From Bigelowiella natans CCMP2755 (taxonomy: Eukaryota > Cercozoa > Chlorarachniophyceae): a DNA stretch of 42,500 nt. Below the pieces are notes generated by a model, which saw nothing but the letters and a program-made list of their open reading frames with translations, was not told the origin of the DNA and searched no databases. Position 1 is the first letter of the stretch, and every line of letters starts with the position of its first letter. The stretch lies in assembly GCA_000320545.1 (NCBI GenBank), contig ADNK01000157.1, positions 1 to 42,500 of the forward strand, read 5' to 3'. Shown here one piece after another: positions 11,380-23,599 of the stretch. The translations under genes were made by a program, and so were the position numbers.

Positions 11380-12162
11380 GAAGTTGTAAGATAGTGATTA
11401 TGAAATTTTATGAGCTTGTTTGACGATGCAAATCGAAATTCAACGGACCTTCTGTACACAGCCCCAAGTCATCAGCTTTGCTTCGACTACTGCGATTTGA
11501 AGGACAAGTATGGCACAATGGACGCAACGCTGAAAAATGGCTTGCAGTGTGTGCCCCACCAAGGTAAACCCCACTACACTTCTATGCGTATAATCTTTGA
11601 GCGCCATATCTGTGGAGAGAGGGAACTAACATTGCTCTCTGTTTTCCGTTTCCCCATTTCCCCTATGTCAAAGGTCTTCATTTTGACGGAGTCGACGACT
11701 ACGTTGATCTGGGCGATGCACAAGTGGGTGGCCCAAGTAGCTTCGCCGCGTGGATCAAATTTCAAGCATTCAAATCAACTTCACCAAAGGACGGTTTTTT
11801 CCGCATCTTCGATTTTGGGACTAATGGCAACACCAACAACGTCTATCTTTCGACGACACAGGTCTCCACGTAGAATGTCGTACGGATCAATCTCAAGTGC
11901 TCGCCGCACGCACGAACGCACATACTCTCACCACTCTGTGTTACAACCGCTATGTCAATGGAGATGGCAGATCCATATTCATTTTGTGCTCACGAATACA
12001 TATTATGTGTTTAATTCTCCCGATGCTTAGGACAGCAACGGTCTGATCTTCGGAGTGAAAGATACAATCTCCGAACGTCTCCACACAAAGAATGATTTCT
12101 ACCGGATTCATGACTTGGAGCATGTAGCTGTCACGATCTCAGCATCTGGTATTATGTGTGTG

Positions 12163-12203
<41 letters not shown>

Positions 12204-13571
12204 AAAGTTGTACACGCACAGTCAGAGGAAGGGAGTCTCATCACTTATATTTAATTGGCTTTCCTTATACACAAAGGGGTGACAAAACTGTATCTAAACG
12301 GTACTTTGGTTGACACGAAATCCTCCAGCTTAAAGCCTCTCCTCGAAGTCACTCGCCCAAATCACTATCTAGGTGCCCGCAAATAGTCTCACACAAACTT
12401 CAACATCCATATTTTTTATATGGTTGTGTTGGTTTTGGCTTCGGCGATTTTCCTATCCAAGATTTATAAAATCTAATTTATGTATCCATCTCTCAGGAAA
12501 AGCAAACAAGGACTATGCGTACTTCAATGGCACAATGCGGTCTTTCAGTGTTTACCACCGAGAGCTGTCGGCCAGCGAGGTATGCTCAGACATAAAAAAT
12601 GAGAAAGCTCATCACATATCCTCTGATTATTCCTCGTTTCTTCCCAGATTTCGAAGTTGTACATGTACGGCGTGGGGGACAAATGCTTCCACATAAGGAC
12701 GCCGATTCAAAACAACCAGTACTACGTATTTGAAGGAGGCCACTGGGGTATTCATCCGAAGAGACATCTCACCAAAAGAAGCAGACTGTCATTTGTCTAT
12801 ATGTATGAGAAGTACCCAAAGATGGAATGAACGTGCTAGCATATTCCGTTGTGTGATGCAGAGAATCAAGCATTATGAGCGTGGGGCCTATTTTATGAGA
12901 AGCACATAGTTGATTGATGTGCAAGCGTAAGAATCTTATGCGGAACGCTTGGGTGTCGAATTATCTTCTTTTAGCCGAGGTGGAAGAGTACCAGGCCGGT
13001 TTCCTCACGCAATGCAGCAGTGCCAGCAAGCTGGTAAAGATAGATAGACATTAAATATATTGATGATGACGATGAGAATGATTATGGTGATTATTGAACA
13101 GAAGAACTAAAAATAATAAGTGTTGATTGGAAATTGAAAGACACACGACAAAAATTACTCCATACTGCATATGTAAATTCAAATATATATATATATATAT
13201 ATATATAGTATCTGATGTTTGTATCCATTATGTAAGTGTTACGTGTGTGTTTGTATAATTTTTGCACTACTCTACCCAAATTATGCAGGTGCGCCGGTCG
13301 TATTACAGGCGTGACACATGCTACATCTCCCCAGTCAGATACCCAATTAGTTATCTTGCAAAAAGAAGAAATTTAATATATTCGTTTATCTCTACGTTAG
13401 TTAGTTTAAATTGATGAAATACCGTATCGAATAATCTTGGGTTGAGTTCCTATTCATTTTCTCTTTTTCTGTTGTTGTCAACCATACTCTCACGCCACCA
13501 GGACGATGTGAAGAAATCTTTCAAGATCACCAGTGCGGGATGGCAGTTTTACGCCGATGACGTAAGCTAAC

Positions 13572-13607
<36 letters not shown>

Positions 13608-14337
13608 TTATGCATCCATCATTTCTTATGCGGGGAGTAGGTACGGTTCTTCTTTTGGTATGATGTTATGATCGATACCTGATTCAAATCGCAACTTGTT
13701 AAAAATACGAGAGATTTTAAAATCGACTTTCACATAATCGATATCACCGTCATCATCGTCTTCGTGGTCGCCACTGTCTCTGACGAATTCATGATTTTCG
13801 TGACGGCGTATAGAAATGCTCAGCTGGACTCGGGCCGATGCAAACATACGCAAAGGACAAGTGTATTAAAGGAGTAATCACAGATCAAGTAAATTTAATA
13901 ATCAAATCTTGTGTTGTCACCACTAAAACATACAAGTGGATTCTTATTGATTTGAAGCATTGACCCTCTTCCAATATGATCATCAGTACTACAAGATGAT
14001 CGACTGGAGCGTACATACAGTAGATGACACCTTGTAGGTTTTCTTTCGTATTTTTCCTCTCCCTAAAACTGATTTGGATGGCTCCTATCGTCATTTGAGT
14101 GATTTTTTGCTTTTTCCAATCTAGAAACACATTTTTGAGAAAAGTATTCGTGCCTGGAAACCGATTCGAGCATTGCAAAGGGCCTTTCTACATAGAAAAA
14201 TGGCTCAAAGCGGTCACTTCAATAGCTTTTTGCAAAATGGCCTAGTTTCGTGTTTTGTCATTTTGTTGTGTATGCCATTTGTACATGTGCTTTGGGATTT
14301 ATGTACAGACGTTCAACGTTTCCATTGTCTCCCCTTG

Positions 14338-14368
<31 letters not shown>

Positions 14369-14717
14369 CTCTCTTCTATAAAAAATATACGTATACTCTT
14401 GAACAATTTTGAATCCCTCAATTGAAAGCTTTAAAGGTTCCTCATTGAGTTTAATCCATGTAGGATTGCTTGATGGATAAGCACTCTAAAGGAGTATGGC
14501 GCACCGAAAAATGCCTCAATAATGTCCAGAGAAAGAGACAGGTAGTACCAGGATGATTTCTCTGATATATTTTGAAAATAGGCTTCGTATAAATAAACCA
14601 AGTATGAATTGACATACGCTCTGCTGAAAAGGACTACTTGGATACTGGGTGTACCATCAATAAGGACCATGAACCGACAATGACCTCTCTTCTAGGACGA
14701 TGCAGGTGTTTACCATA

Positions 14718-14752
<35 letters not shown>

Positions 14753-14762
14753 GTACACATAA

Positions 14763-14796
<34 letters not shown>

Positions 14797-15257
14797 ATAT
14801 TGCATGTTTGTCCCTAAACCTTGTTTCAACCAAATAAACGGCTTAAATTGAGAGAGTTTTGCGAATGATTCAAAATAATACAGACAAGAGGGCCCGAACC
14901 ATCTGCATTACTGGGACCTCGGTTGCGATTATCCACACCAGGTACTACAACTCAGGGTTGTAGCAGCAATAATAATGAGCTAAAATTCATGCACGCAGCG
15001 CGCGCGTGCACACACGTACACGCACACGCACGCACAAGCAACAATATGATGGTGATGCGATTCCGCTAATAACGTGAGTCCTGGACTTGAGAACTAGCCC
15101 AACGCGTATATTGTCTTCCCTGTGCACGAGCAATTTCAAAGGATGGATACTTGTTTTGCAGGAGTATGTGTCTCCTGACAGTTGGGATCTGGTGTACCAT
15201 GGGGACATGGTGGATTGTGTTACACACCCACATCGGGAGAAAACCTGTTTACAATAG
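11103..15257 (+). CDS. Secreted LamG/concanavalin A-like fold protein with Cys-containing C-terminal domain
   Basis: Fifteen exons, all phase-consistent: 11103-11184, 11462-11563, 11674-11861, 12031-12148, 12277-12372, 12497-12579, 12648-12794, 12980-13033, 13289-13333, 13502-13561, 13814-13873, 13987-14033, 14125-14212, 14891-14941 and 15162-15257, giving about 438 residues. The ATG at 11103 opens a signal peptide (MVALLLALALPAVLVPTARA). A LamG-like jelly roll follows: GLHFDGVDDYVDLGD, SFAAWIKFQAF, FFRIFDFG, LEHVAVTIS, VTKLYLNGTLVDT, AYFNGTMRSFSVYHRELSASE. The rest has nine cysteines in short exons (DKCFHIRT, LTQCSS, DTCYIS, DKCSAG, DKCIKG, EHCKGP, LGCDYPHQ, DCVTH, KTCLQ) and matches no domain I know. 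A secreted or surface carbohydrate- or protein-binding role is inferred. The junctions after 12794 and before 14891 are less certain; reading through exon 7 would stop at 12829. Confidence 0.8.
11249..11371. repeat. Compound (TA)n(TG)n and (GA)n microsatellites in intron 1
   Basis: TA/TG block at about 11249-11327 and GA block at about 11343-11371, within intron 1 of the LamG gene. Confidence 0.95.
12151..12201. repeat. (GT)n microsatellite in intron
   Basis: Begins at the donor after the exon ending at 12148. Further runs in the same gene: (TA)n about 13184-13207, (CA)n about 13574-13605 and (TA)n(GT)n about 14718-14793. Confidence 0.95.
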
Positions 15258-16284
15258 AAATGTTATTTGTGAGCACATGCAGTATGGGGATAGAGTAGAT
15301 TGCGCCAAACAATATAGCACGTATGCTCTCATTACGAAAATGTACATAACAAACTATTTTTTTGCCAGTATTTTGTTTGCATGCATTTGTCTGTGCTACC
15401 CAGACTCTTATAATAACACGTGCAACATTAACATGAACTGTGTCCACAGTTATATTGTTTCGCACCGCTGCATGCATTGTACCGCTAGCTCAGAGCTGAC
15501 GAAGCGACTCGTGCATGCTAGCATGATCCAATTGCATGACAGAAAGTTATTGATGGCAATCCAAATGTAACCTATAGCTACTCCATACGATACATGCTGG
15601 CATGCTTATTGGACGTCATGCCGTTTGAAGAATTCAGTTATTAGCGAATTTGTTGCCTCGCTGTCATTAGTGCTGACATGTGAACTGCATGCATGTCACC
15701 ATGCTAGTACACATGCACGCGCAAGCTGCCTGCAGCACATCTAGACAGCACCTGTGTGCAATGTGTAACAGGTCTGCGCGGACAACTGGCGGATCAGGCT
15801 TGTACGTGCGATGCATTTTCCAGATTTCATTGGCCACATCTAGCAGCTAGCTAGCTAGCTAGACATGTTATGGACGACACGATACGAAACGAAAATTGCC
15901 TTCGTAGCAAGAGGTGCTGCTGAGCTAACTAGATATGATTGTTATCTAGTAGTGCGCACTTGTCAATTTGTTAGCGATGTGCATAAGGAAATGCTGTATG
16001 CTTGCTTACGTACAATTCATGTGGTGAGGAAGGTCTTTGCTTGCTTACGACATAAATAGATAAGTTGAGGTGGCGGATACGAATATCCTGCTGATGCATG
16101 ATTTTAAAAAATAAACACCGGCGAAATTCAGGCGGTAACAAGTTATCGCTTATTAATCTAACTAGTTTCGGGATATCCCTAATATACGAAGTTGATGAAG
16201 GAATTGACAACGAATACATTGATGCGCATATGTTTACACCTCATTTCGTCCGCTAAAGTAGCTACTTCTTCGAAAGCAGGAACA
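15258..16284. other. Convergent 3'-3' intergenic gap rich in CATG/GCTAGC palindromes
   Basis: No gene seen. It lies between the LamG gene (+) and the R-SNARE gene (-). The exact 12-mer CATGCTAGCATG is at 15514-15525. A run of four GCTA units lies near 15845-15863, and many CATG-containing words fill 15500-15850. Confidence 0.75.
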
Positions 16285-17845
16285 CTAGTGACGGTCTACA
16301 ATCGCCCTGTTTACATGGGCTACGACATTCTGAACCACCCAGTTGCCAACCACCCAGTTCCCATTATTATTGTCCTTCTTCTGCTTACATGAATCCCCTT
16401 GTGTACAAACGGCGATGACAATTATGACCGTGAGAATCACGAGGATGAACAGGGTGAGCAGGATCGTCATCTGAAAGAATCAATTTGTCGTATTAGTTGT
16501 GAATGAAAAACCTGGCAGCCAATGAATGATATATCTACCTTAAGATTCTTGCAGCACATCATACGCTTCAGGGCAGAAGATGTTTGGTTAAATCTTTGGG
16601 CGCCATCCATTAAGTCACCTGTGGCATTGTGTGTGATAAGAGGATAGAGTGAGAATTTGGTTGGTATGGACAAAAATTAAAGTTTGAAAAAAGTTGCTGA
16701 ACTTACGAGTGCCCACTTCGATATCCTCCAAGTTGTCTCCACGCTCCATGGTGGCAAGAAGGTTTGTCTTCATCTGTTCTTTTACTGCTCCTAGCTGTAT
16801 AGAACCCACACTAAATGTCACGCCAAACTGGTGCAGCTGCTGCTGAAACATTGAAACGAACCTGTCCTTGCAACCGCTCCATCTTATCCGTACCGTGTCT
16901 GGGAACACATCAGAGAGCATGAGACCTTTGCAATCTGTTAGCGAAGGGCAAACACTCACTCCTTTATTGCAGCCAGGAACAACTTCTTGCTAGATTTACT
17001 TAGAGATCCATCTCGAGCAAGGATAATTTTTCTAATTTTATGTTCATAAATGTGACGAGACAGAACGCGACTGACGTCACTTCGTTGTTACCTGGGCTTG
17101 TGTGCTTCCTTGAATTCTATCGTAATGTTTTTGCATAGACTTGCACATTTATTCTTCGGCATTGAACGGTCAATTACTCCTACGGTTTGGGATATGTTAA
17201 GAAACTAAACAAATTCTCGATTCTAACCCATTACCTACAACTGCGAGCCGCATATCGTAGCCTGCCTCAGGGCGGGGCAACTTCACCTAAACCACGTTCG
17301 ATCTTACTATTTATGATTTACTAGGTTGCATTTCAACCACAAACCAGAAAATCGTAGGATTCTTTTGACGCTGGAATTCGCAATAATTTTCTGACGGGTG
17401 TGCAGGCAGTCTCAGATTGGTGAATCTAAAAGATAGACGGTTCGAGGAATGTTTTCATACCCTTCCTTTAGTTTGGAGTCCTGACTAAGTATCTTGTTTA
17501 GATACCTCACGTACTAAAATTTTGAGATTGTTATATTTGCGAATTATTGATGGTCGGGAAAAGTCATAACCAACCTCGCTTTCAAAATCATCCTGGCAGT
17601 AGGATGCCATGATGCAGTGGTCTGCGCCTGGGTTCAGGTTGGATATGGATATGTCAGTCTCAGTAAGGCAACATAGAAGGAACAGAAGTCTTTCCAACCT
17701 GAATCTAGCCGCGCCACTCCCACATACTTAATCAGCTGAAAGAAGTCACATTAAGCCACAAGACCCACACGTCAAAATAAAAAAGGAAGTCATGCAAGAT
17801 TGCAGAAATTTATATGCGTTGCACGACATTTTTGCCGTCTCCCAT
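16285..17845 (-). CDS. Longin-domain R-SNARE, VAMP7-like
   Basis: Eleven minus-strand exons join in phase: 17828-17845 (ATG), 17699-17735, 17575-17627, 17461-17513, 17341-17425, 17235-17286, 16960-17011, 16862-16898, 16707-16794, 16539-16618 and 16285-16470, for 246 residues, close to VAMP7 length. Residues ~1-115 form a longin domain (LIKYVGVARLDSGADHCIMA, FESEYVRYLNKIL, YCEFQRQKNPTIFW). The SNARE motif follows (LGAVKEQMKTNLLATMERGD, LEDIEVGTRDLMDGAQRF, SALKRMMCCKNLK), then a transmembrane anchor (ILLTLFILVILTVIIVIAV). R-SNAREs of this class drive fusion of endosomal, lysosomal or secretory vesicles. By alignment from ERG and GAxxF, the zero-layer position is Gly. A tail of about 39 residues follows the anchor and contains a short tandem repeat (GNWVVGNWVV). 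The six-residue first exon is the least certain part. Confidence 0.85.
16333..16362. repeat. 15-bp tandem duplication in the SNARE C-terminal tail
   Basis: Two adjacent copies of AACCACCCAGTTGCC/AACCACCCAGTTCCC differ at one base. On the minus strand they encode a doubled G-N-W-V-V unit. Confidence 0.85.
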
Positions 17846-18423
17846 TCTAGGTGGTTGCTTTTCGTCTCTTCAAATAGCTCCTTGTTCGTTCGTTCGTTCG
17901 TTCTTCTTCCTCTGCCTTGAGCTGCTCCTCCCCTTTTGTTGAACACACTGGTCCTTTCCCACAAAGAAGCTGGAAGAAGAAGAATAAATAATGAAGGAAA
18001 GATCTCGGATAAAGGTCTTAAAAGTATCCACTAATCCCGTTCGGGGATCCCCGGTATATGAGACGAAAAGAAGTAAACGTCAAGATCTTCTTGACGTAGA
18101 GCCAAATCTCGAGGGGACTACCCACCTAATTTAGGCTGCGACTAGCGTGATTATCTATTTTTGGCGCCAAGGGAGAACAAAGCGATCAGTGCAAGAGCCG
18201 AGTTAATAACTTTTATGGTAAACTGAATAAATCGTCTCACGGACTTTGCCAAATCCCCGGAGTGAATACGACGTCAGACCTTTTCCAAAATTCCGTCGAC
18301 CCAATTACCGTACCTTTCTGCAAAAACAGGACCCAAAATGATGACGCTAATACAATTCGTACAGCATTTTCCTGATATTACAAGAGAGGCCCAAGAGAAT
18401 TATAATTGGACCAAGAAGAAACA
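17846..18423. promoter_or_regulatory. Divergent intergenic region between R-SNARE and NAC-alpha genes
   Basis: 578 bases between two genes transcribed outward. A short (GTTC)n run lies at about 17885-17903. The CATGCTAGCATG palindrome is absent. Promoters for both genes are inferred from position only. Confidence 0.5.
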
Positions 18424-19142
<719 letters not shown>

Positions 19143-20356
19143 TTTACATTTTTGCTTCGGTGCGAAGACGGCGAAGGCGAAGACACACTTAATTATCCTG
19201 GAAGTTAAAATTGTACGGTATACCGATTTCAACTAGAGGTTCTTAAGTGTCGCCCCCCTCTTACATGTAAACGGCCCATTAAGAATTCTAATTCAAAAAC
19301 GTAACTAATCAGTAAGTAGATATGCTCGGCATGGTATGCAAGTTGTTGCCACTTGTGCTTAGCAATTCAAACATGTTGGAGCATGTAGCATTACCTGGAT
19401 TACCATCCATGCACATGTTTGAAAATGGCACATTCATTTGCATCATACAGATGTCGTCTGCCATGCATTGGCAGCTAGCATCATTACGCCCTTCCAGCGT
19501 GCCGGCGTATAATGGGCGTGTATGGCACGCCGTAACAATGATGACACATTATGCGCAGTAGTTCTTTGTGTTGCCGCATGCTAGCATGGTCTCATTGCGC
19601 GTGTGCATCGATGCCATTCTAGAATATCATTGTGCGTACCGTTGCACACTCTAGCTCAGCTCTTGCAAATAATCGCTGATGCTATGCATGCAAAACTAGC
19701 ATATAAGCAGCTAAGACTACTTTTTTTGCGCGTGCTCCACCATGGATGCGAAGTTCCAGAAGTTGCGCTAGCTACACTACTTGAGCTAGTACACAGATTC
19801 AAATCTAGAAATGCGCGATGCATGCGCATGCATGGATGGACTGTGCTACGTAGTGCCATCTGCTAGCCACATACATAGCATGCTAGCCGCGCACCATGGC
19901 GTGGCTCTTGCACAGCATGCTAGCATGCGCGTGAGGCAATAGCTAGCTAGCTATGAGGATGAGACACAATGGCGCATGCGCAGAGGCCTAGAGACGTGTG
20001 TGCGCTCCGTGGCTACTGTCTGCTCAAGTCGAACACGCACGTGCTACGCTAGCTAGCTAGTGCGATTTAGACAAGCAAGCAGGCACCCAGAGATCGAATA
20101 GTGCGCATGCATACATGCATGCATGAAACATGTCATAGTGGAAACCAACAGATTCAACGTTAGCGCTGTAGCCGCTGCATTGCATAGTTACATAAGGATG
20201 ACCATTGAACAAATATAATTGATTAATTACATCCGTCTTACGCATGCATGCATGAGGTATCTAGGTATGTGAACACCAACGCACCTCTACCACTTGTGAT
20301 GGCAAGCGTTGTGCTACGCTCGACTTTAACTAAGTTCATTTTGATAACCCATTATG
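19143..20356. other. Convergent 3'-3' intergenic gap, strongest palindrome cluster inside the window
   Basis: No gene seen. It lies between NAC-alpha (+) and the glycosyltransferase-like gene (-). CATGCTAGCATG is exact at 19577-19588 and 19916-19927. GCTAGC or longer GCTA runs occur near 19767, 19863, 19880, 19942, 20048 and 20354. CATGCATG words are frequent at 20100-20260. An inverted repeat CAAACATGT/ACATGTTTG lies in 19360-19425. Confidence 0.75.
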
Positions 20357-20681
20357 CTAGCCATCTTGGAATGGATTTAACTTCTTGATATTTGCAGGAA
20401 ATAGGCTGATATTTATTTGGGTGGCTATTTGGCTCTTGCTGAGATATTCAAAAAGATTTTCTGTGAATTGATTTTCCAATCCATGCTCCACCTCTGTGCA
20501 AGCACCTGTCAAGAAATAGAAGACAATATTATCATTGATATATGATAAAAGAAGAATAGAATACCTCGTAACCAGAAGGCGAACGAGCACACACCCCACA
20601 CACGTACACAAGCATACATACGACTGTACATGTATTCATTTGTATATTTGTACACACACATACGTATACACACACACACAA

Positions 20682-20748
<67 letters not shown>

Positions 20749-21595
20749 GTATAAGAATGCACGCCATGGCACCTCGAAATGGAAATTCCTTGCGGGAAGT
20801 ACTGCTTAAGATACTGGGTGCATTGGCATCCTGAATGTACTTGGTAATGAAAATGCTCCTTTCGTATCCTCCATCCCTCAATTTAACTTTCCTCTCTCCT
20901 TTCCATGTCCTCTTGTTTCTCTTGTTATCATACTTCAGCGCAATTTTGAAATACGCCTTCGCCATACTCGTGTGTATGACTGCAAATTGATGGTCTAGAA
21001 CAACGCAACTGATCGTACCCTCGCTGATATCATTCCAAGAAGAATCGCCACCCGACGGTCGAATAGGTAACGATGACGAGGCCAATTTCTCTTTTCCCCA
21101 CGGATCATAGCGACTCTGTTCGCTAATGTCTTTCCACCCACCATCGATCTCATCAAAACATTTCGTGCGAATACTGCTACTATTACTATCCTCCCAACAG
21201 TTCCTGTTCGAGAAGTAGAGCGGGCCTAGAATATTTGAAGGAGAAGGCTTGAACACTCGTGCCATATGCAGTCTTGTGTACATTACAGCTACTTGCTCGC
21301 CTTTGAAAGCACACATTATAGAGAATGCACTCATGACACACTTACCCCGAAAGATATGTGCTTTTGTACCGTTTCTATCGTCCTTTCTACCATGTCGTTG
21401 TCGAAGAGGCAATTTTAATGGGACGGGGAAGTTATGCGACGGCTCTAGTCGCACAAACCACTCAAAATGAATTGAGTGAGCAATTTCGTACGCCAGAGTT
21501 TGCAGGTAGCAGAATCTAAGTAGCGATTAGTGATGGCATCAACATACACGTCATATTACAAATGCATCTTCACACACACACACACACATTTTATC

Positions 21596-21638
<43 letters not shown>

Positions 21639-22818
21639 GAGTGTGTATTAAAGTGAATTATACTGTGCTTAAATTCGTGCGAATGTATGCGACATAGGTA
21701 CATACATTAAATAAATTCAAGCATTATGTTTGTAATAATATGCTATAATTTACACATTACAATTTATATACGATTGCGATTCCACGAAGGGCTTAGGCTA
21801 TCCTCTGTGTTATCTTAAATCGCAGTATATTCGCATTTTAATTGCACGAAATACCTAGCTCTTTCCCGTTCGTTCTCAAAATCACCATACTTGTTGTCAC
21901 CATTGAAATATAGTACCTGCAACCTTGACGGTGTACATGCAACACACATAAATAGAGAGACAGACAAACAGATAGAAAGCTGGTAAATTGATAAATGTTT
22001 TTCTTTAGCAGCATACCCTGGAAACATTGCTTGAAACATAGAAGCATCCAGAGAGCTGTAAATAAAACGATCGTTTCAAAGTAGAATCAAAGTCTTGAAC
22101 CGTCGTGCTCATACTGGCGTAAATCAAGTGCTGTGCTAATTATCGGACGGATTCACACTCAATTCAAGTTGCATGCACTGACCCATGTCTTCCCGGTGAA
22201 ATAAACTCCATGCAGAGAAAAATGATGACGTGAGAGTTGGGAAGATCGTCTTGCAGTGGCTTGATGAGATTTTCGCGAATTCCTTCATGCACCGACGGAT
22301 TTAAAAGATGGAGACCTAAATTATCATGATCGTTAGATATCGTCGGCAAGTGATGCTACAGTTTTGCACATCATCTTTCTTTCATACCCTTATTCATTCA
22401 TAAGAATCCATGGAATGTACAATTTATGCCACCTTGGGAGCCAGAGACAATGAAAGCTATTCGAAATCGAGGTAGTGAGGAAACAGAATTGTTCGAAGGT
22501 GTAGGTAAGGGTATCGACTCCGAAATGTCTAAAAGCGTTGAAGATATCTCGGATCTGCGAATACATGACCACAGCCGAATCAGATGAAATTTCCTTTGAG
22601 GATTTCCTCAGTACCTGTCCACCAATACCCTTTGCAAAAAGAATGCAATGCACCCAATCGTGAACATCGCCAACACCAGGGCCAATCCTTCATTTGAAAT
22701 TCAAATATCATGATATTTCATAAGGAGCAATGTAATGTGAGTATCAATAACTAAACCTATCTTCGGAAGAATGGATTTCCTTGCATGAATCAGAAATCGC
22801 CTGAAATGCACTTTGAAT
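20357..22818 (-). CDS. Putative secretory-pathway glycosyltransferase, 5' exons not resolved
   Basis: Eight minus-strand exons join with consistent phase: 22757-22818, 22449-22687, 22183-22315, 22017-22055, 21855-21923, 21346-21515, 20815-21300 and 20357-20505 (stop). About 450 residues are covered. Visible blocks are HEGIRENLIKPLQDDL with HVIIFLCME, then ERERARFCYLQTLAYEIAHS, FEWFVRLEPSHNF and GPLYFSNRNCWED. The order 'lesion-like first strand, ENLI.PL, then a C-x-x-L-x-x-x-E helix and W-x-x-R-x-x-P' resembles protist and algal nucleotide-sugar transferases with a W-(V)-R-x-R-P-D motif, here R-L-E-P. Assignment is tentative and no donor or acceptor can be named. The 5' end lies between 22819 and about 23050; candidate reading MRWIMNSDDGSTTPKQLVAL around 22850-22910 is not joinable with confidence. 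Confidence 0.55.
20671..20745. repeat. Compound (CA)n(TA)n microsatellite in intron
   Basis: Lies in the last intron of the glycosyltransferase-like gene, between the exons 20357-20505 and 20815-21300. (CA)n and (CT)n runs at 21571-21637 lie in another intron of the same gene. Confidence 0.95.
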
Positions 22819-23599
22819 CTGGAAATTATAGCAGGCGACACAGCATCTGGCTGTCGAGAGCCACGAGTTGCTTCGGCGTCGTACTTCCGTCGTCTGAATT
22901 CATGATCCATCGCATTCTGGTTCGTACTCTGGTTTTGCGGGCTCAAGTAGGGGGCACAAAATTAATGCTTGAGATATTGTTCAAGTGGCTGAACTACGAG
23001 GAAATCGAGAAGAGAGCTCCGTCCTCACTGGTAACGTGCTCGGGTGACAGAAAGTACGACTGATGATGTGAGGAGCAACCAACGCCGACAACGTCGACCT
23101 GTGCCGATAAAATCTCGAGAGATCGTTCCAAGGTCCAGCAAGTCTCTCGTGGATCACAGGAGTTGAAACACGAACTTCGTGGTGACGGCGCCAGATACGA
23201 ACAACAACGTAGCCAATTTGCCTTTATTTCGAAGAAAACGGATAATTCTTAAGCATGAAACGGCGGAATGTAGGATTTATTTTGGTAGATTCGCGTAAAT
23301 TACTTCGATATTAGCTTCGGTACTCCCATACAGCATGTTCATGGAATTCGTCAGAAATATAAATCGGCAATCAGCCATTTTCACGTAAATCGGCCTTCTC
23401 ATGGAGTAAGTCAAAGAAAATGTCCAGTGTTATCTCCAAATTGATGGCAAAGGAGATCAGTCAACCCAAAAAAATCGTAAAGACCTTATGACAGGAAAAT
23501 GGACGATAAAATATACGAACGACAATGAATATTTCACATTCTCCAGCTGTGGTATAATCCACCTCCTCAGATCCAATCGACACATATAGAAGGGAGACC
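22819..23599. promoter_or_regulatory. Divergent intergenic region between two glycosyltransferase genes
   Basis: Includes unresolved 5' exons of the minus-strand gene (towards 22950) and the promoter of the plus-strand gene. No CATGCTAGCATG copies. No promoter element can be named. Confidence 0.45.

Noticed and set aside
14691-14710. 10-nt microexon (GACGATGCAG) between LamG exons 13 and 14
   Set aside because: It has AG and GT flanks but breaks the reading frame into the next exon; skipping it keeps phase.
22839-22861. 23-nt GT-AG intron at the 5' end of the glycosyltransferase-like gene
   Set aside because: Far below the ~55-nt minimum seen for other introns here, and the phase does not fit.
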